Source: Dubosiella muris | GTDB taxonomy: Bacteria > Bacillota_I > Bacilli_A > Erysipelotrichales > Erysipelotrichaceae | Direction of reading: 5' to 3' | DNA length: 64,000 nt | Assembly: GCF_004793885.1 (NCBI RefSeq) | Contig: NZ_SRYG01000015.1 | Location: 1-64,000, forward strand | In this document: positions 1-7,555 of the stretch, piece by piece | How the letters are laid out: each line of letters opens with the position of its first letter | Numbering within the stretch: position 1 is the first letter of the stretch | Position numbers and translations under genes: made by a program | Notes under the pieces: model-generated | The model's database searches: none | Seen by the model: the letters and a program-made list of their open reading frames with translations, nothing else | Told to the model about the DNA's origin: nothing

Positions 1-73
1 CATCTGGAAATTAATCTCCAGATGGTTAAGCCATTTCTTAACTAAATGACATTGCGGGTTTCCCCGTTTTTTT
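1..73. other. Noncoding flank left of the rnf operon with inverted repeats
   Basis: No gene is seen here. Two short inverted repeats are visible: arms CATCTGGA (1-8) and TCCAGATG (17-24), and GTTAAG (25-30) with CTTAAC (37-42). A third element at 55-75 (CGGG, loop TTTC, CCCG, then a long T-run) has the orientation of a weak rightward terminator, for a gene lying left of the window. Read leftward it lacks a U-tract, so the end of the rnf transcript is not clear. Confidence 0.4.
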
Positions 74-379
74 TTATCCCTTGATCGTAATGGTGCTGCC
101 ATCCGGTCCGGGCGTGCTTTTCAAGTATTCGATGATTTCCGCTTTTTTGTCCGCTTTGCACGGCTTGCATTTGAAGTCGGTCACGTCGCCGCCAACCATC
201 GCTTCCGCCAACGCGCCGCAGCCCGCGTAGCCGCAGCCGCCGCAGTTGTAATTTGGAAGGGCGGCCGTCACCCAGTCTACGCGCGGATCGGCTTCCACAT
301 GCAGAAACTTGCTCGCCAAAGCCAGACCGCATCCAAGCAAAGCGCCAAGGACAAGCATCATCAAAATCGCACTGACCAT
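74..379 (-). CDS. rnfB: RnfB-like subunit, short form (N-terminal Fe-S domain only)
   Basis: Subunit B of the Rnf ferredoxin:NAD+ oxidoreductase, 101 aa. It has an N-terminal membrane helix (residues 2-24), then the Fes domain of RnfB with the motif C46-X2-C49-X4-C54-X16-C71, the usual ligand set of one 4Fe-4S cluster; C74 is extra. Typical RnfB continues with a domain carrying two further ferredoxin-type clusters. Here the protein stops about 27 residues after C74 and no CX2CX2CX3C motif follows in the window. The start at 379 follows AGGAGG (387-394), which lies in the end of the upstream small gene. It is the last visible gene of the rnf operon. Identity of the Fes domain is clear; whether the protein works as a complete RnfB is not. 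Confidence 0.85.
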   Translation of the reverse strand: MVSAILMMLVLGALLGCGLALASKFLHVEADPRVDWVTAALPNYNCGGCGYAGCGALAEAMVGGDVTDFKCKPCKADKKAEIIEYLKSTPGPDGSTITIKG

Positions 380-381
380 AC

Positions 382-576
382 TCAGGATCCTCCTTTTGTC
401 TTATCATGATTGGGATTGTTCATGCAGGAATAGTCCTTGCATCCATCGCAATCCGCTTTTAAATTTTCACATCCAGGCGGCAGGGGCGTCCGCTTGTTCA
501 TCAAAAACAAGACGATATAGACGCCAACGAGTCCGCCGAATAAAATGATCGCGCCAAGAATCGTTTGAATCGGCAT
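382..576 (-). CDS. Small Cys-rich membrane protein inside the rnf operon
   Basis: 64 aa, not recognised as a named family. One membrane helix (residues 4-26) is followed by a short cytoplasmic-type tail with four cysteines, C36-X6-C43-X2-C46-X4-C51. The CX2CX4C part resembles the first three ligands of the RnfB Fes motif encoded just downstream. Its ATG (574-576) overlaps the rnfA stop as TAATG, so translation is coupled to rnfA. Its last codons contain the ribosome-binding site of rnfB, and only 2 nt separate the two genes. The placement argues for an accessory Rnf subunit, possibly binding a metal cluster; that is inference. It could also belong loosely with the small FeoB-associated Cys-rich membrane proteins. 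Confidence 0.75.
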   Translation of the reverse strand: MPIQTILGAIILFGGLVGVYIVLFLMNKRTPLPPGCENLKADCDGCKDYSCMNNPNHDKTKGGS

Positions 577-1151
577 TAAACGATACCGGCAAATCCGCTG
601 AACGCCATCGCCATGATCGCGGCCACGATCAACGCGATTGGATTTCCTTTCAATGGCGCCGGAACGTTGGCGATATCCAGACGCTCGCGAATCGTCGAGA
701 AGATGTACAGCACGATCGCGAAGCCAAGCGGCGTTCCAATCGAGTATACGAGCATCTGCGCGAAGTTGTAGCTGTTCGAAATGTTCACAAGGCACACGTT
801 GAGCACGACGCAGTTGGTTGTGATCAGCGGCAAGTAAACACCGAGCGATTTGTACAGCGCCGGACTTGTCTTTTTAATAAACATTTCCGTCAGCTGCACA
901 AGTGATGCAATGACGAGAATGAACGTGATCAAATCCATGAATTGCAGCTGGAGCGGAACAAGTACCAAATAGTACAGGCCATATGTGACCAGCGCAGCCA
1001 CGACGATAACGAACATAACGGCCACGCCCATGCCGATTGCCGAGCTCTTCTTTCTTGAAACACCCATGAACGGGCACATTCCAAGAAACTGGTTGAGCAC
1101 GACGTTGTTGATCAAAACGCTTGTCACCAACAAAGTAACCAATTCACCCAT
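576..1151 (-). CDS. rnfA: Rnf complex membrane subunit A
   Basis: 191 aa, the usual length for RnfA. It is an integral membrane protein with about six hydrophobic helices and a family-typical N-terminus (NNVVLNQFLGMCPFMG). RnfA pairs with RnfE as an inverted-topology membrane core of the ion-pumping complex. The stop overlaps the start of the following small Cys-rich gene (TAATG); rnfE lies 4 nt upstream. All neighbours belong to the same complex, so assignment is firm. Confidence 0.95.
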   Translation of the reverse strand: MGELVTLLVTSVLINNVVLNQFLGMCPFMGVSRKKSSAIGMGVAVMFVIVVAALVTYGLYYLVLVPLQLQFMDLITFILVIASLVQLTEMFIKKTSPALYKSLGVYLPLITTNCVVLNVCLVNISNSYNFAQMLVYSIGTPLGFAIVLYIFSTIRERLDIANVPAPLKGNPIALIVAAIMAMAFSGFAGIV

Positions 1152-1155
1152 AGTT

Positions 1156-1812
1156 CTACTTTACCTCCCCGGCCTGTGCCGCTTTTTCATCAGCGTGTTT
1201 TTTGTACGCGCCAACGAGCGCTGCCAAAATCGCGAAGGTGATAAACGCACCTACCGGCGAATTGAACAGCGAAATCGTATACGCTTCCGGAATCAGCCGC
1301 ACGTTGAGCCAGACTTGCGCCTCGTTGAACGGATTGACTAAATTGAGAACGCCAGTCGCGAGCACTTCACGAATGAACGACATGGCCACGACAGCCAGCG
1401 TGTAGCCAAGTCCCATTCCCAATCCATCCAGCGCGGAATCCGCGATGCCATGTTTGCTGGCGAACGCTTCCGCCCGCCCGAGAATAATACAGTTTACGAC
1501 AATGAGCGGAATGAAGACGCCCAGACTCGTGTTCAACGCCGGCGCGTAGGCCTCGATCAGCATTTGGATGATCTTAACGAGCGTCGCGATAATCACGATA
1601 TACACCGGAATGCGGATCTCATCCGGCACGATTTTTCGAATCGCCGAAATAATCACGTTGGATAAGATCAAAACCATAATGACTGCCGCTCCCATACCAA
1701 TCGCGTTGTTGACGGTTGTCGTGATGGCCAGCGTCGAACAAATACCAAGGTACAAGGAGAATACAGGGTTGTCTTTGATCAAACCGGCTTTAAAATTTTC
1801 AAATCGGTTCAT
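1156..1812 (-). CDS. rnfE: Rnf complex membrane subunit E
   Basis: 218 aa, normal length. Polytopic membrane subunit, homologous to RnfA, forming with it the transmembrane electron-transfer core. The N-terminal motif ENFKAGLIKDNPVFSLYLGI and the central GRAEAFASKH segment are characteristic of RnfE/NqrD. Start ATG at 1812 is preceded by AGGGGG. The C-terminal tail (after about residue 200) is charged and faces the cytoplasm by family precedent. Confidence 0.95.
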   Translation of the reverse strand: MNRFENFKAGLIKDNPVFSLYLGICSTLAITTTVNNAIGMGAAVIMVLILSNVIISAIRKIVPDEIRIPVYIVIIATLVKIIQMLIEAYAPALNTSLGVFIPLIVVNCIILGRAEAFASKHGIADSALDGLGMGLGYTLAVVAMSFIREVLATGVLNLVNPFNEAQVWLNVRLIPEAYTISLFNSPVGAFITFAILAALVGAYKKHADEKAAQAGEVK

Positions 1813-1822
1813 GATAGTCCCC

Positions 1823-2332
1823 CTATTCTAATCCAGCCGCAATATCGGCTGCCTGATGAATGCCGTCGACGACTGGTGTCGAAGTCACGGTCGCGCCCGA
1901 AATCGTGTCGATCGGACCAGCTGCCTCTTTGCCGACAACGCCTTCTGCGAACGCCGATTCCATGATCTTGGAACCAATGCCTTTCGTGTCGCCGTTGGAA
2001 ATCGCCTTGAAGGCCGTCACTTTCAAATCATTTTTGTCGATCGCGACAAGGAATGTCGTCCCGTCTTTGTAGCCGGAAACGCTCATATTGAAAATATAGT
2101 TGTTTTCAAACGAATAAATTTTATTGATGCTTGGATTGTCCGTCGTCACGTCCATGATTTCGAATTCATCGACGTTGGCGTCCGGATACATTTCAAGCAG
2201 CACTTGTTTTTCGGCCCGTTCGTTGTTGGCCTGGATGACCGGCGCGGTCATTTGGTTCGCAAACGCCAAAGCGCCGCCCGCCAGCGCGGATACGATCGCC
2301 AAAAACAAAGTCAAATGCAGGATTTGTTTCAT
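1823..2332 (-). CDS. rnfG: Rnf complex subunit G, FMN-carrying
   Basis: 169 aa. An N-terminal helix (residues 5-25) anchors an extracytoplasmic FMN-binding domain. The covalent flavin motif is S145-G146-A147-T148 within DTISGATVTS; in this family FMN is attached by a phosphoester to the final threonine by ApbE. The ATG overlaps the rnfD stop (ATGA), giving translational coupling. The apbE gene is divergently encoded at 5051, consistent with supply of the flavin. A short family member, but it has the full FMN-binding core. Confidence 0.95.
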   Translation of the reverse strand: MKQILHLTLFLAIVSALAGGALAFANQMTAPVIQANNERAEKQVLLEMYPDANVDEFEIMDVTTDNPSINKIYSFENNYIFNMSVSGYKDGTTFLVAIDKNDLKVTAFKAISNGDTKGIGSKIMESAFAEGVVGKEAAGPIDTISGATVTSTPVVDGIHQAADIAAGLE

Positions 2333-3492
2333 AGCGCGGCCTCCCCTTCCGTCGTTTCAGGCACGACGTACGCCGTCGCGCTGGACGAGGTTTTCAATGT
2401 CGTGACTGGCTCGATCGTCTGCGCCGCGAAGAACGAAACGCCCAACGCGCATAAACAGAAGCAGGCGAACGAAATATACACTTTTTTGCGAATCTTGAGC
2501 TGGTTGCCGTCCAGTGCCGACTCGATCATCGGCGTGAACATGTTCATCAGCAAAATCGAGTACAGGCAGCCTTCCGGCAAGTTGGCCTTCATTCGGAACA
2601 ACACCGTCAGGATCGCCGCGCCCAGCGCAAAGAGCACACGGCCCGCCGCGCTTGTCGGATTCGTTACCGGATCCGTCAGCATGAACACGGCCCCGAACAC
2701 GACGCCGCCCGTCACCAAATGAAGCGCCGGATACCACAGGAACGCCGGAATGCCGTTGTACGATTCCAGTCCGGCCATGAGCGCGATCACCGCGGTCATC
2801 ACCGCGATGCCGCCCAAATACACGACCGGCACGCGCCAGTCGATAACGTGGCGAAGCGCCAGCACCAATCCAACGAGCAAAATCGCGATCGTGAAGGTTT
2901 CTCCCATCGCGCCGGCGTAGGTTCCCATCGCCACCGACCCGAAGCCGCCAAACTGCTCCAAAAAGCTTTCCAGCACTTCCGGCGTGGCCGGCAGCCAATG
3001 GTAGTCGCCCGCGATCAGCGCGGTTGGCGTCGCCGAAGTCACAAGATCGGTCGTCGCGCCTGTGAACGCGGCGAAAATCACCGCCCGGCCAACACCGGCC
3101 GGATTAAAGATATTTTGTCCGAATCCACCAAAAAGAAGACGGCCGACAACGATCGCGAACACCGTCGCGATGATCAACGCGTACGGCGTGATCGTGATTG
3201 GGCACATCAGCGTCAAAATGATCGCCGTCACCCATCCAAACGAGTGCGCCAGAAACGGCTTGATTGGCTGTTTGGTCGCTTTGGCGAAAATCACTTCGCA
3301 CACCAGCGTCGTCACGAGCGAGCAGACAAGCAAAAGCACCGCCTGCAGCAAATACTCCATACCGTACGCTGTGGCGTAATACGCGCAAGCGCAGGCGAAA
3401 ATGATCATCAGTCCGATGGTCAAATCGCGCATGATGTGTTGTGTCGATTGTTTTCCTTTGATATTCGGGCTTACGTGAAAATTAAACTTCAT
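2329..3492 (-). CDS. rnfD: Rnf complex membrane subunit D, flavin-binding
   Basis: 387 aa, polytopic (about ten helices), RnfD/NqrB family. It carries the second covalent FMN. The attachment motif reads TSATP (residues 152-156) within TDLVTSATPTAL, the Gram-positive variant of SGAT, so Thr155 is the expected flavinylated residue. The conserved FNPAGVGRAV segment precedes it. The start at 3492 has a GGGG stretch at a long distance upstream. It lies 16 nt after rnfC and overlaps rnfG by 4 nt. Confidence 0.95.
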   Translation of the reverse strand: MKFNFHVSPNIKGKQSTQHIMRDLTIGLMIIFACACAYYATAYGMEYLLQAVLLLVCSLVTTLVCEVIFAKATKQPIKPFLAHSFGWVTAIILTLMCPITITPYALIIATVFAIVVGRLLFGGFGQNIFNPAGVGRAVIFAAFTGATTDLVTSATPTALIAGDYHWLPATPEVLESFLEQFGGFGSVAMGTYAGAMGETFTIAILLVGLVLALRHVIDWRVPVVYLGGIAVMTAVIALMAGLESYNGIPAFLWYPALHLVTGGVVFGAVFMLTDPVTNPTSAAGRVLFALGAAILTVLFRMKANLPEGCLYSILLMNMFTPMIESALDGNQLKIRKKVYISFACFCLCALGVSFFAAQTIEPVTTLKTSSSATAYVVPETTEGEAAL

Positions 3493-3508
3493 ATGTTTTC
3501 ATGGCCCC

Positions 3509-4798
3509 CTATTTCTTTTTCTGCAAAGCCAACGCCCGTTTCGCTTTGCGTACATTTTCCGTCACGTCGATTTTGGACGGGCACACATACGTGCACAAGC
3601 CGCACTCGATGCAGCTCATCGCCTGCCGGCGCTCCATCTCCTCGATGTTGCCTTCCTTCATCGCCATGGCGATTCGAACCGGCTGGAGTCCGGCCGGACA
3701 GTGGTCGGAACAGCTGCCGCATCGCAGACACGCGATGGCGTTGTCCGCCGGATTGTCAAGAATCGTCAAGGCGTTCATCGCCCGGTCGATGACGAACATG
3801 TCGTTTGGAATGGCTTTTCCCATCATCGGACCGCCCGCGATCAATCGAACGGAGTCCAGCTTGAATCCTGTATGTTCGAAAATTTCCTTGACCGGCATGC
3901 CGACTGGCACGCTGACGTTCATTGGATCTTTGACACCCGCGCCCGAAACCGTCACGATTTTATTGGCGATCGCCTCGCCATGCTCCATCATGCGGGCCAG
4001 CTCGATCGCGGTGCCGGCGTTGTTCACGATGCATCCGGCCTCGGCTGGCAGGTTGCCGTACTCTTTGTGCAGCACTTCGCGGACAAGCACGCGCTCCCAT
4101 CCCATTGGATAAACGTCCGGCACCTCGCGCACTTCCACGCCGGTGTTTTCAGCCGCCTGTTTCACCACGGAAATCAAATCCGGGTGCGTCTTTTTAATAC
4201 AGATGATCACACGCTGCGCTTCCGCCATTTTCTTCATGATGAGCGCGCCGGTCACAAGATGCTTCGGATCGTCCATCATCATTTTATAGTCCGCCGTGAT
4301 GTACGGCTCGCATTCGACGCCGTTGATGAGCACGGTGTCAATGCCGTTTGGCTTCAAGTATTTGACATACGTGGGAAATCCAGCGCCGCCCAAGCCGACC
4401 AAACCGGCGTTTTTCGTAAACTCCACCAGTTCCTCCCGGGACGCGTTTTCGTATCGAATCGGCGCAAACGCCTGGATTGCGGTTTGTTTATGATCCACTT
4501 GAATGACCATATGCGGTTGCGGACGCAGCGACGAGTGCATCCGTTTGGCGATCCCGGTAAACACGCCGGAAACGCTTGAATAAATCGGAACGACAAAACC
4601 GGATTTTGTCTGTGCCAGCTTTGTACCAACAAATACCTGGTCACCTTCGTGAACCAAGACTTCAAAATCAGTATTGTTGCCTGCGACTAAAGGAATGTAG
4701 ACTTCCTTCGCGGGCATGATTTCCAGAACTTTTTCATGTTCGGTCTCGGCCTTATGACCAGGGATGTGTTGACACATTTTTCCTAGAAAAAGTGACAT
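3509..4798 (-). CDS. rnfC: Rnf complex subunit C, NADH/FMN and Fe-S
   Basis: 429 aa, RnfC of the compact Firmicutes type. The N-terminal barrel is followed by the FMN/NAD-binding region (GLGGAGFPTYVK, about residues 136-147, and CEPYITADY). Near the C-terminus are two 4Fe-4S motifs, CLRCGSCSDHCP and CIECGLCTYVCP. RnfC exchanges electrons with NAD(H) at the cytoplasmic face. It is the first gene of the operon; ATG 4798 is preceded by GGAGG/AAGGG. Because RnfB here lacks its ferredoxin clusters, these are the only bacterial-ferredoxin-type clusters encoded in the visible operon. Confidence 0.95.
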   Translation of the reverse strand: MSLFLGKMCQHIPGHKAETEHEKVLEIMPAKEVYIPLVAGNNTDFEVLVHEGDQVFVGTKLAQTKSGFVVPIYSSVSGVFTGIAKRMHSSLRPQPHMVIQVDHKQTAIQAFAPIRYENASREELVEFTKNAGLVGLGGAGFPTYVKYLKPNGIDTVLINGVECEPYITADYKMMMDDPKHLVTGALIMKKMAEAQRVIICIKKTHPDLISVVKQAAENTGVEVREVPDVYPMGWERVLVREVLHKEYGNLPAEAGCIVNNAGTAIELARMMEHGEAIANKIVTVSGAGVKDPMNVSVPVGMPVKEIFEHTGFKLDSVRLIAGGPMMGKAIPNDMFVIDRAMNALTILDNPADNAIACLRCGSCSDHCPAGLQPVRIAMAMKEGNIEEMERRQAMSCIECGLCTYVCPSKIDVTENVRKAKRALALQKKK

Positions 4799-4834
4799 AT
4801 TTTTCCCTTTACCTCCATTTGTTATACATGGATA

Positions 4835-4863
4835 ATTCTATTCTATTTTCTTGAAAGATTCAA
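4835..4863 (-). promoter_or_regulatory. Promoter of the rnf operon
   Basis: Reading leftward, TTGAAT (4863-4858) and TAGAAT (4840-4835) are separated by 17 bp, a good sigma-A arrangement. The start would lie near 4828, giving a leader of about 30 nt before rnfC. The stretch from 4864 to about 5010 toward apbE is AT-rich and shows no gene. Confidence 0.6.
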
Positions 4864-5037
4864 TGACGTATGCTAAACTATTCACAAAAACAGTTTTTTA
4901 ACTTTATCTAAAGAATTCCATCAAATAATTATCTGAACAAATTCCCTCGCGTTGTCTCTCTTTCCCTCGCGTGTTCCCCCTTTGGACAAAACCGGAAAAT
5001 CTCCATGGATTTCCCTGTCGAATTCCGCGTTTGCGGG

Positions 5038-5043
5038 TATAAT
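5038..5043 (+). promoter_or_regulatory. -10 box of apbE, almost no leader
   Basis: A perfect TATAAT lies 7 nt before the apbE ATG (5051). With usual spacing transcription would begin at 5050 or 5051, so the mRNA would have essentially no 5' untranslated region and no Shine-Dalgarno. The -35 (CTGTCG, 5015-5020, 17-bp spacer) is poor. Confidence 0.5.
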
Positions 5044-5050
5044 AGAATGT

Positions 5051-6157
5051 ATGGAAAAGAAGAACACAAATACGAAATACTGGATCTTTGGCTCGATCGC
5101 GTTTCTGGTGCTTGTTATCGCGCTGGTCGCCTCGACCACTTATCGTCCTAAATCGGCCGTCCAGACGTTCAACGAAACGTATACGGATTTAGGTTTCGAC
5201 ACGCCAATCACATTTCAAGCCACGTGCACCGAGGCTGAATTTGAAAAATACGAATCCATCCTGAAATCGACATTTGTCGACTACAACAAGATTTTCGACC
5301 AATATGATGAATACGAGGGCGTCAACAACGTCTACACCTTGAATCAGGAAGCGTACGACCACCCCGTCGAAGTACCCAAAGCGATGATCGAATGTCTCGA
5401 CATGGCGATACGGGCCGGCGAAATGGACGAGCGATTCGATATCAGCGAAGGCAAAGTGCTCACGCTTTGGCATGACGCCAGAGAAGCCGACACCCCCTAT
5501 GTGCCAAAGGACGCCGACATCCAGGCCGCCCGCCAGCACGAAGGCATCGCCGCGCTGGCAATCGACCACGACAAAAACACCGTCGCCTTCACCGATCCGA
5601 ACTTGAAACTGGATCTAGGCGCGATCGCGAAAGGATATACGGCGGGTGTGTGCGCCAAGCGCCTGCACGAGGCGGGTCTGGACAACGGCTACATCAACGC
5701 TGGCGGAAACGTTGTGCTGCTGGGTGAGAAGCCCGACGGCAAAGACTGGGTTATTGGCATCCAGTCGCCCGACCAGTCGCCAAGCGTCGTCCAGTTTGTC
5801 ACCCGGCGCCCGGTCGTGATGGTGACAAGCGGCGACTATCAGCGTTATATGGAAGTGGATGGCAAACGCTATTCCCACATTATCGACCCGACGACCGGCT
5901 ATCCGGCGGCGTTCATGCGCAGCGTGACGGTCATTGCCGACGCCGACCAGTCGGCATGGGCGGACGCCATGAGCACGACCCTGTTTTGCATGCGTGTGGA
6001 AGACGGCATGAAATTTTGCGAAGACAACGCGTTGCAAGCGGTATGGATTACCGACAAGGAGCAGTCCGTTCCCGGTTTGGAGCCGGATTTCAAGACCCCG
6101 CAGTACAATATTTACTGCACGCCGGGATTGAAGGACGCGCTCAAACTGACAATGTAA
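5051..6157 (+). CDS. apbE: FAD:protein FMN transferase ApbE
   Basis: 368 aa from the ATG at 5051. A single N-terminal membrane anchor (residues about 11-28) places the enzyme outside the membrane. ApbE moves FMN from FAD onto a threonine of target proteins. Family motifs are present: DLGAIAKGYTAG, NAGGNV, HIIDPTTGYP (Mg/flavin site) and the ADAMSTTLF helix near the C-terminus. It is divergent from the rnf operon whose RnfG and RnfD carry the target motifs, so Rnf flavinylation is its obvious job. An in-frame extension upstream to 4952 exists, but the membrane anchor and the TATAAT at 5038 favour 5051. Confidence 0.95.
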   Translation: MEKKNTNTKYWIFGSIAFLVLVIALVASTTYRPKSAVQTFNETYTDLGFDTPITFQATCTEAEFEKYESILKSTFVDYNKIFDQYDEYEGVNNVYTLNQEAYDHPVEVPKAMIECLDMAIRAGEMDERFDISEGKVLTLWHDAREADTPYVPKDADIQAARQHEGIAALAIDHDKNTVAFTDPNLKLDLGAIAKGYTAGVCAKRLHEAGLDNGYINAGGNVVLLGEKPDGKDWVIGIQSPDQSPSVVQFVTRRPVVMVTSGDYQRYMEVDGKRYSHIIDPTTGYPAAFMRSVTVIADADQSAWADAMSTTLFCMRVEDGMKFCEDNALQAVWITDKEQSVPGLEPDFKTPQYNIYCTPGLKDALKLTM

Positions 6158-6162
6158 GCCCG

Positions 6163-6187
6163 AAGAGATCGCGAGATCTCTTTTTTT
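6163..6187 (+). terminator. Terminator after apbE
   Basis: AAGAGATC and GATCTCTT pair around a GCGA tetraloop, followed by a run of T. Confidence 0.85.
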
Positions 6188-6256
6188 GTGCCGAAAATGC
6201 TTTTCATTTGTGGTCGCGTCCAAAATAAGGAACAATAAACCCGAGAAGGTGACGCT

Positions 6257-6865
6257 ATGCAATTTATTCAGTTTATTAAACAGGAAATCGAATGGATCAA
6301 ACACAACGATCCCTCGCTTTCTTCCACCCTTGAAATTTGGTTCATGCCAGGATTCCGGGCGTTAAAGACCTGGTATTTCACCCATAAGCTTTATCCCAGG
6401 CATCCGGCGCTTGCCCGGATCCTCTCGCTGCGCGCCCAGCAAAAAACCGGAATCGACATCCATCCCGGCGCCACGATTGGCGAAAAAGTGTTTATCGACC
6501 ACGGCAGCGGAGTCGTCATTGGCGAAACGTGCGTCATTCACGACCGGGTCATGATTTATCAAGGCGTGACGCTTGGCGCCACAGGCAAAGTCACCGGAAA
6601 ACGTCATCCGACCATCGAAAGCGATGTCGTCATCGGCGCCGGGTCGAAAATCATTGGCAATATCGTGCTTCACCACGGCTGCCGGATTGGCGCGGGCTCC
6701 ATCATCATCAAGGACGTTCCGGCCGACACGACGATGATTCCCGCGCCGGCATACGCTATTCGCAACCAGTACGGCCGGATCGACGTGCCCAACATCGCCT
6801 CGCTGGAAGGCAAGCTCAACACCGTGCTTCGAAAGCTGGACGATGACGGTCAAAGAAAAAAATAA
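6257..6865 (+). CDS. cysE: Serine O-acetyltransferase
   Basis: 202 aa, the short Gram-positive CysE/EpsC type. It acetylates serine with acetyl-CoA as the first step of cysteine synthesis. A short helical N-terminus (1-60) precedes a left-handed beta-helix of hexapeptide repeats (about 65-165): GIDIHPGATIG, VFIDHGSGVVIGE, VMIYQGVTLGATG. Catalytic His and Asp are in IDHGSG, with the second His in the GKRHPTI loop. The start at 6257 follows GAGAAGGTG. A possible promoter is TTGTGG (6208) and AACAAT (6231) with a 17-bp spacer. No cysK is adjacent. Confidence 0.93.
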   Translation: MQFIQFIKQEIEWIKHNDPSLSSTLEIWFMPGFRALKTWYFTHKLYPRHPALARILSLRAQQKTGIDIHPGATIGEKVFIDHGSGVVIGETCVIHDRVMIYQGVTLGATGKVTGKRHPTIESDVVIGAGSKIIGNIVLHHGCRIGAGSIIIKDVPADTTMIPAPAYAIRNQYGRIDVPNIASLEGKLNTVLRKLDDDGQRKK

Positions 6866-6894
6866 AAAAAAGATGTCGGCCGGCATCTTTTTTT
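6864..6894 (+). terminator. Terminator after cysE
   Basis: AAAGATGTCG pairs with CGGCATCTTT, followed by a T-run; it overlaps the end of cysE. Confidence 0.8.
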
Positions 6895-6905
6895 GTCAGA
6901 CGCAT

Positions 6906-6932
6906 AAAAAAAAGCCCTTTATTCAAGGGCTG
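6906..6932 (-). terminator. Terminator of tRNA-Leu
   Basis: Reading leftward, AGCCCTT, loop GAAT, AAGGGCT, then eight T. It lies just after the tRNA 3' end. Confidence 0.85.
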
Positions 6933-6942
6933 AATTTACACA

Positions 6943-7027
6943 TGGTGCGGAGAACGGGACTCGAACCCACATGAGTTGCCTCACTAGCGCCTGAAGCTAG
7001 CGCGTCTACCAATTTCGCCATCTCCGC
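6943..7027 (-). tRNA. tRNA-Leu (anticodon CAG)
   Basis: A class II cloverleaf of 85 nt including encoded CCA. The acceptor arms GCGGAGA/TCTCCGC pair, the anticodon arm is CTAGC/GCTAG with loop TTCAGGC (anticodon CAG, reads CUG), a long variable arm follows, and the T-loop is GGTTCGAGTCC. It is transcribed alone from its own promoter. Confidence 0.95.
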
Positions 7028-7039
7028 AAGTGCAGGACT

Positions 7040-7068
7040 ATAATATCAAACCCCGCGGCCGAAGTCAA
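7040..7068 (-). promoter_or_regulatory. Promoter of tRNA-Leu
   Basis: TTGACT (7068-7063) and TATTAT (7045-7040), spacer 17 bp, with a GC-rich stretch between; start expected near 7033, just before the mature tRNA 5' end. Confidence 0.8.
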
Positions 7069-7108
7069 TCCCGAAAGCACCATATTTTTAAATTCTTTTC
7101 TCCTGCCG

Positions 7109-7114
7109 TATAAT
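7109..7114 (+). promoter_or_regulatory. -10 box placing the start at the ATG (leaderless candidate)
   Basis: TATAAT with a 6-nt gap before the ATG at 7121, so +1 would be the A of the start codon. No Shine-Dalgarno is present. The -35 region (TTTTAA) is weak. Confidence 0.5.
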
Positions 7115-7120
7115 GATCCC

Positions 7121-7375
7121 ATGAAAAAAGCAGAAACCATTCGTGTCGAAGCGACACTCGTCAACAAAAGAGTTTCCTCCTACAACGCGGTCGAGGGACT
7201 CGAAAATCCAATGGATATGTATGAACTTGATTTTATGGCGGACGGCAAGCCCCTTTCTTTCGAAGTCAGCGTCTTCGAATTCCAGGCCGTGGAAATCGGC
7301 ATGCAGGGACTTCTCGTGTATCAAGGCTACAACATTGTTTCCTTTGGTTCATGGATCAAAGATTTCAAGATGTAA
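7121..7375 (+). CDS. Small DUF2500-like soluble protein
   Basis: 84 aa. The pattern VEATLVNKRVSS ... YELDFMADGKPLSFEVSVFEFQAV ... GLLVYQGYNIVSFGSW resembles the beta-rich DUF2500 domain, but without the membrane helix usual in that family. Function unknown. There is no ribosome-binding site; the TATAAT at 7109 suggests a leaderless mRNA. Stands alone between tRNA-Leu and the next small gene. Family link is from visual pattern only. Confidence 0.7.
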   Translation: MKKAETIRVEATLVNKRVSSYNAVEGLENPMDMYELDFMADGKPLSFEVSVFEFQAVEIGMQGLLVYQGYNIVSFGSWIKDFKM

Positions 7376-7555
7376 AACCAGGCACGCAACCCAAAAAATC
7401 AATTATACTTATAGGAAAGTCCTATTTCGTTGAGGCTGTCGGCAATTTACTTTACTCAAGTAAATAGAAAATTTTATCTTACTCTTTCAAAATTAGGGAT
7501 GATTTTTTCAGAAAATAGTCTTATAATTTTCTCATCCTAAAAAAGGAGGTATTCC

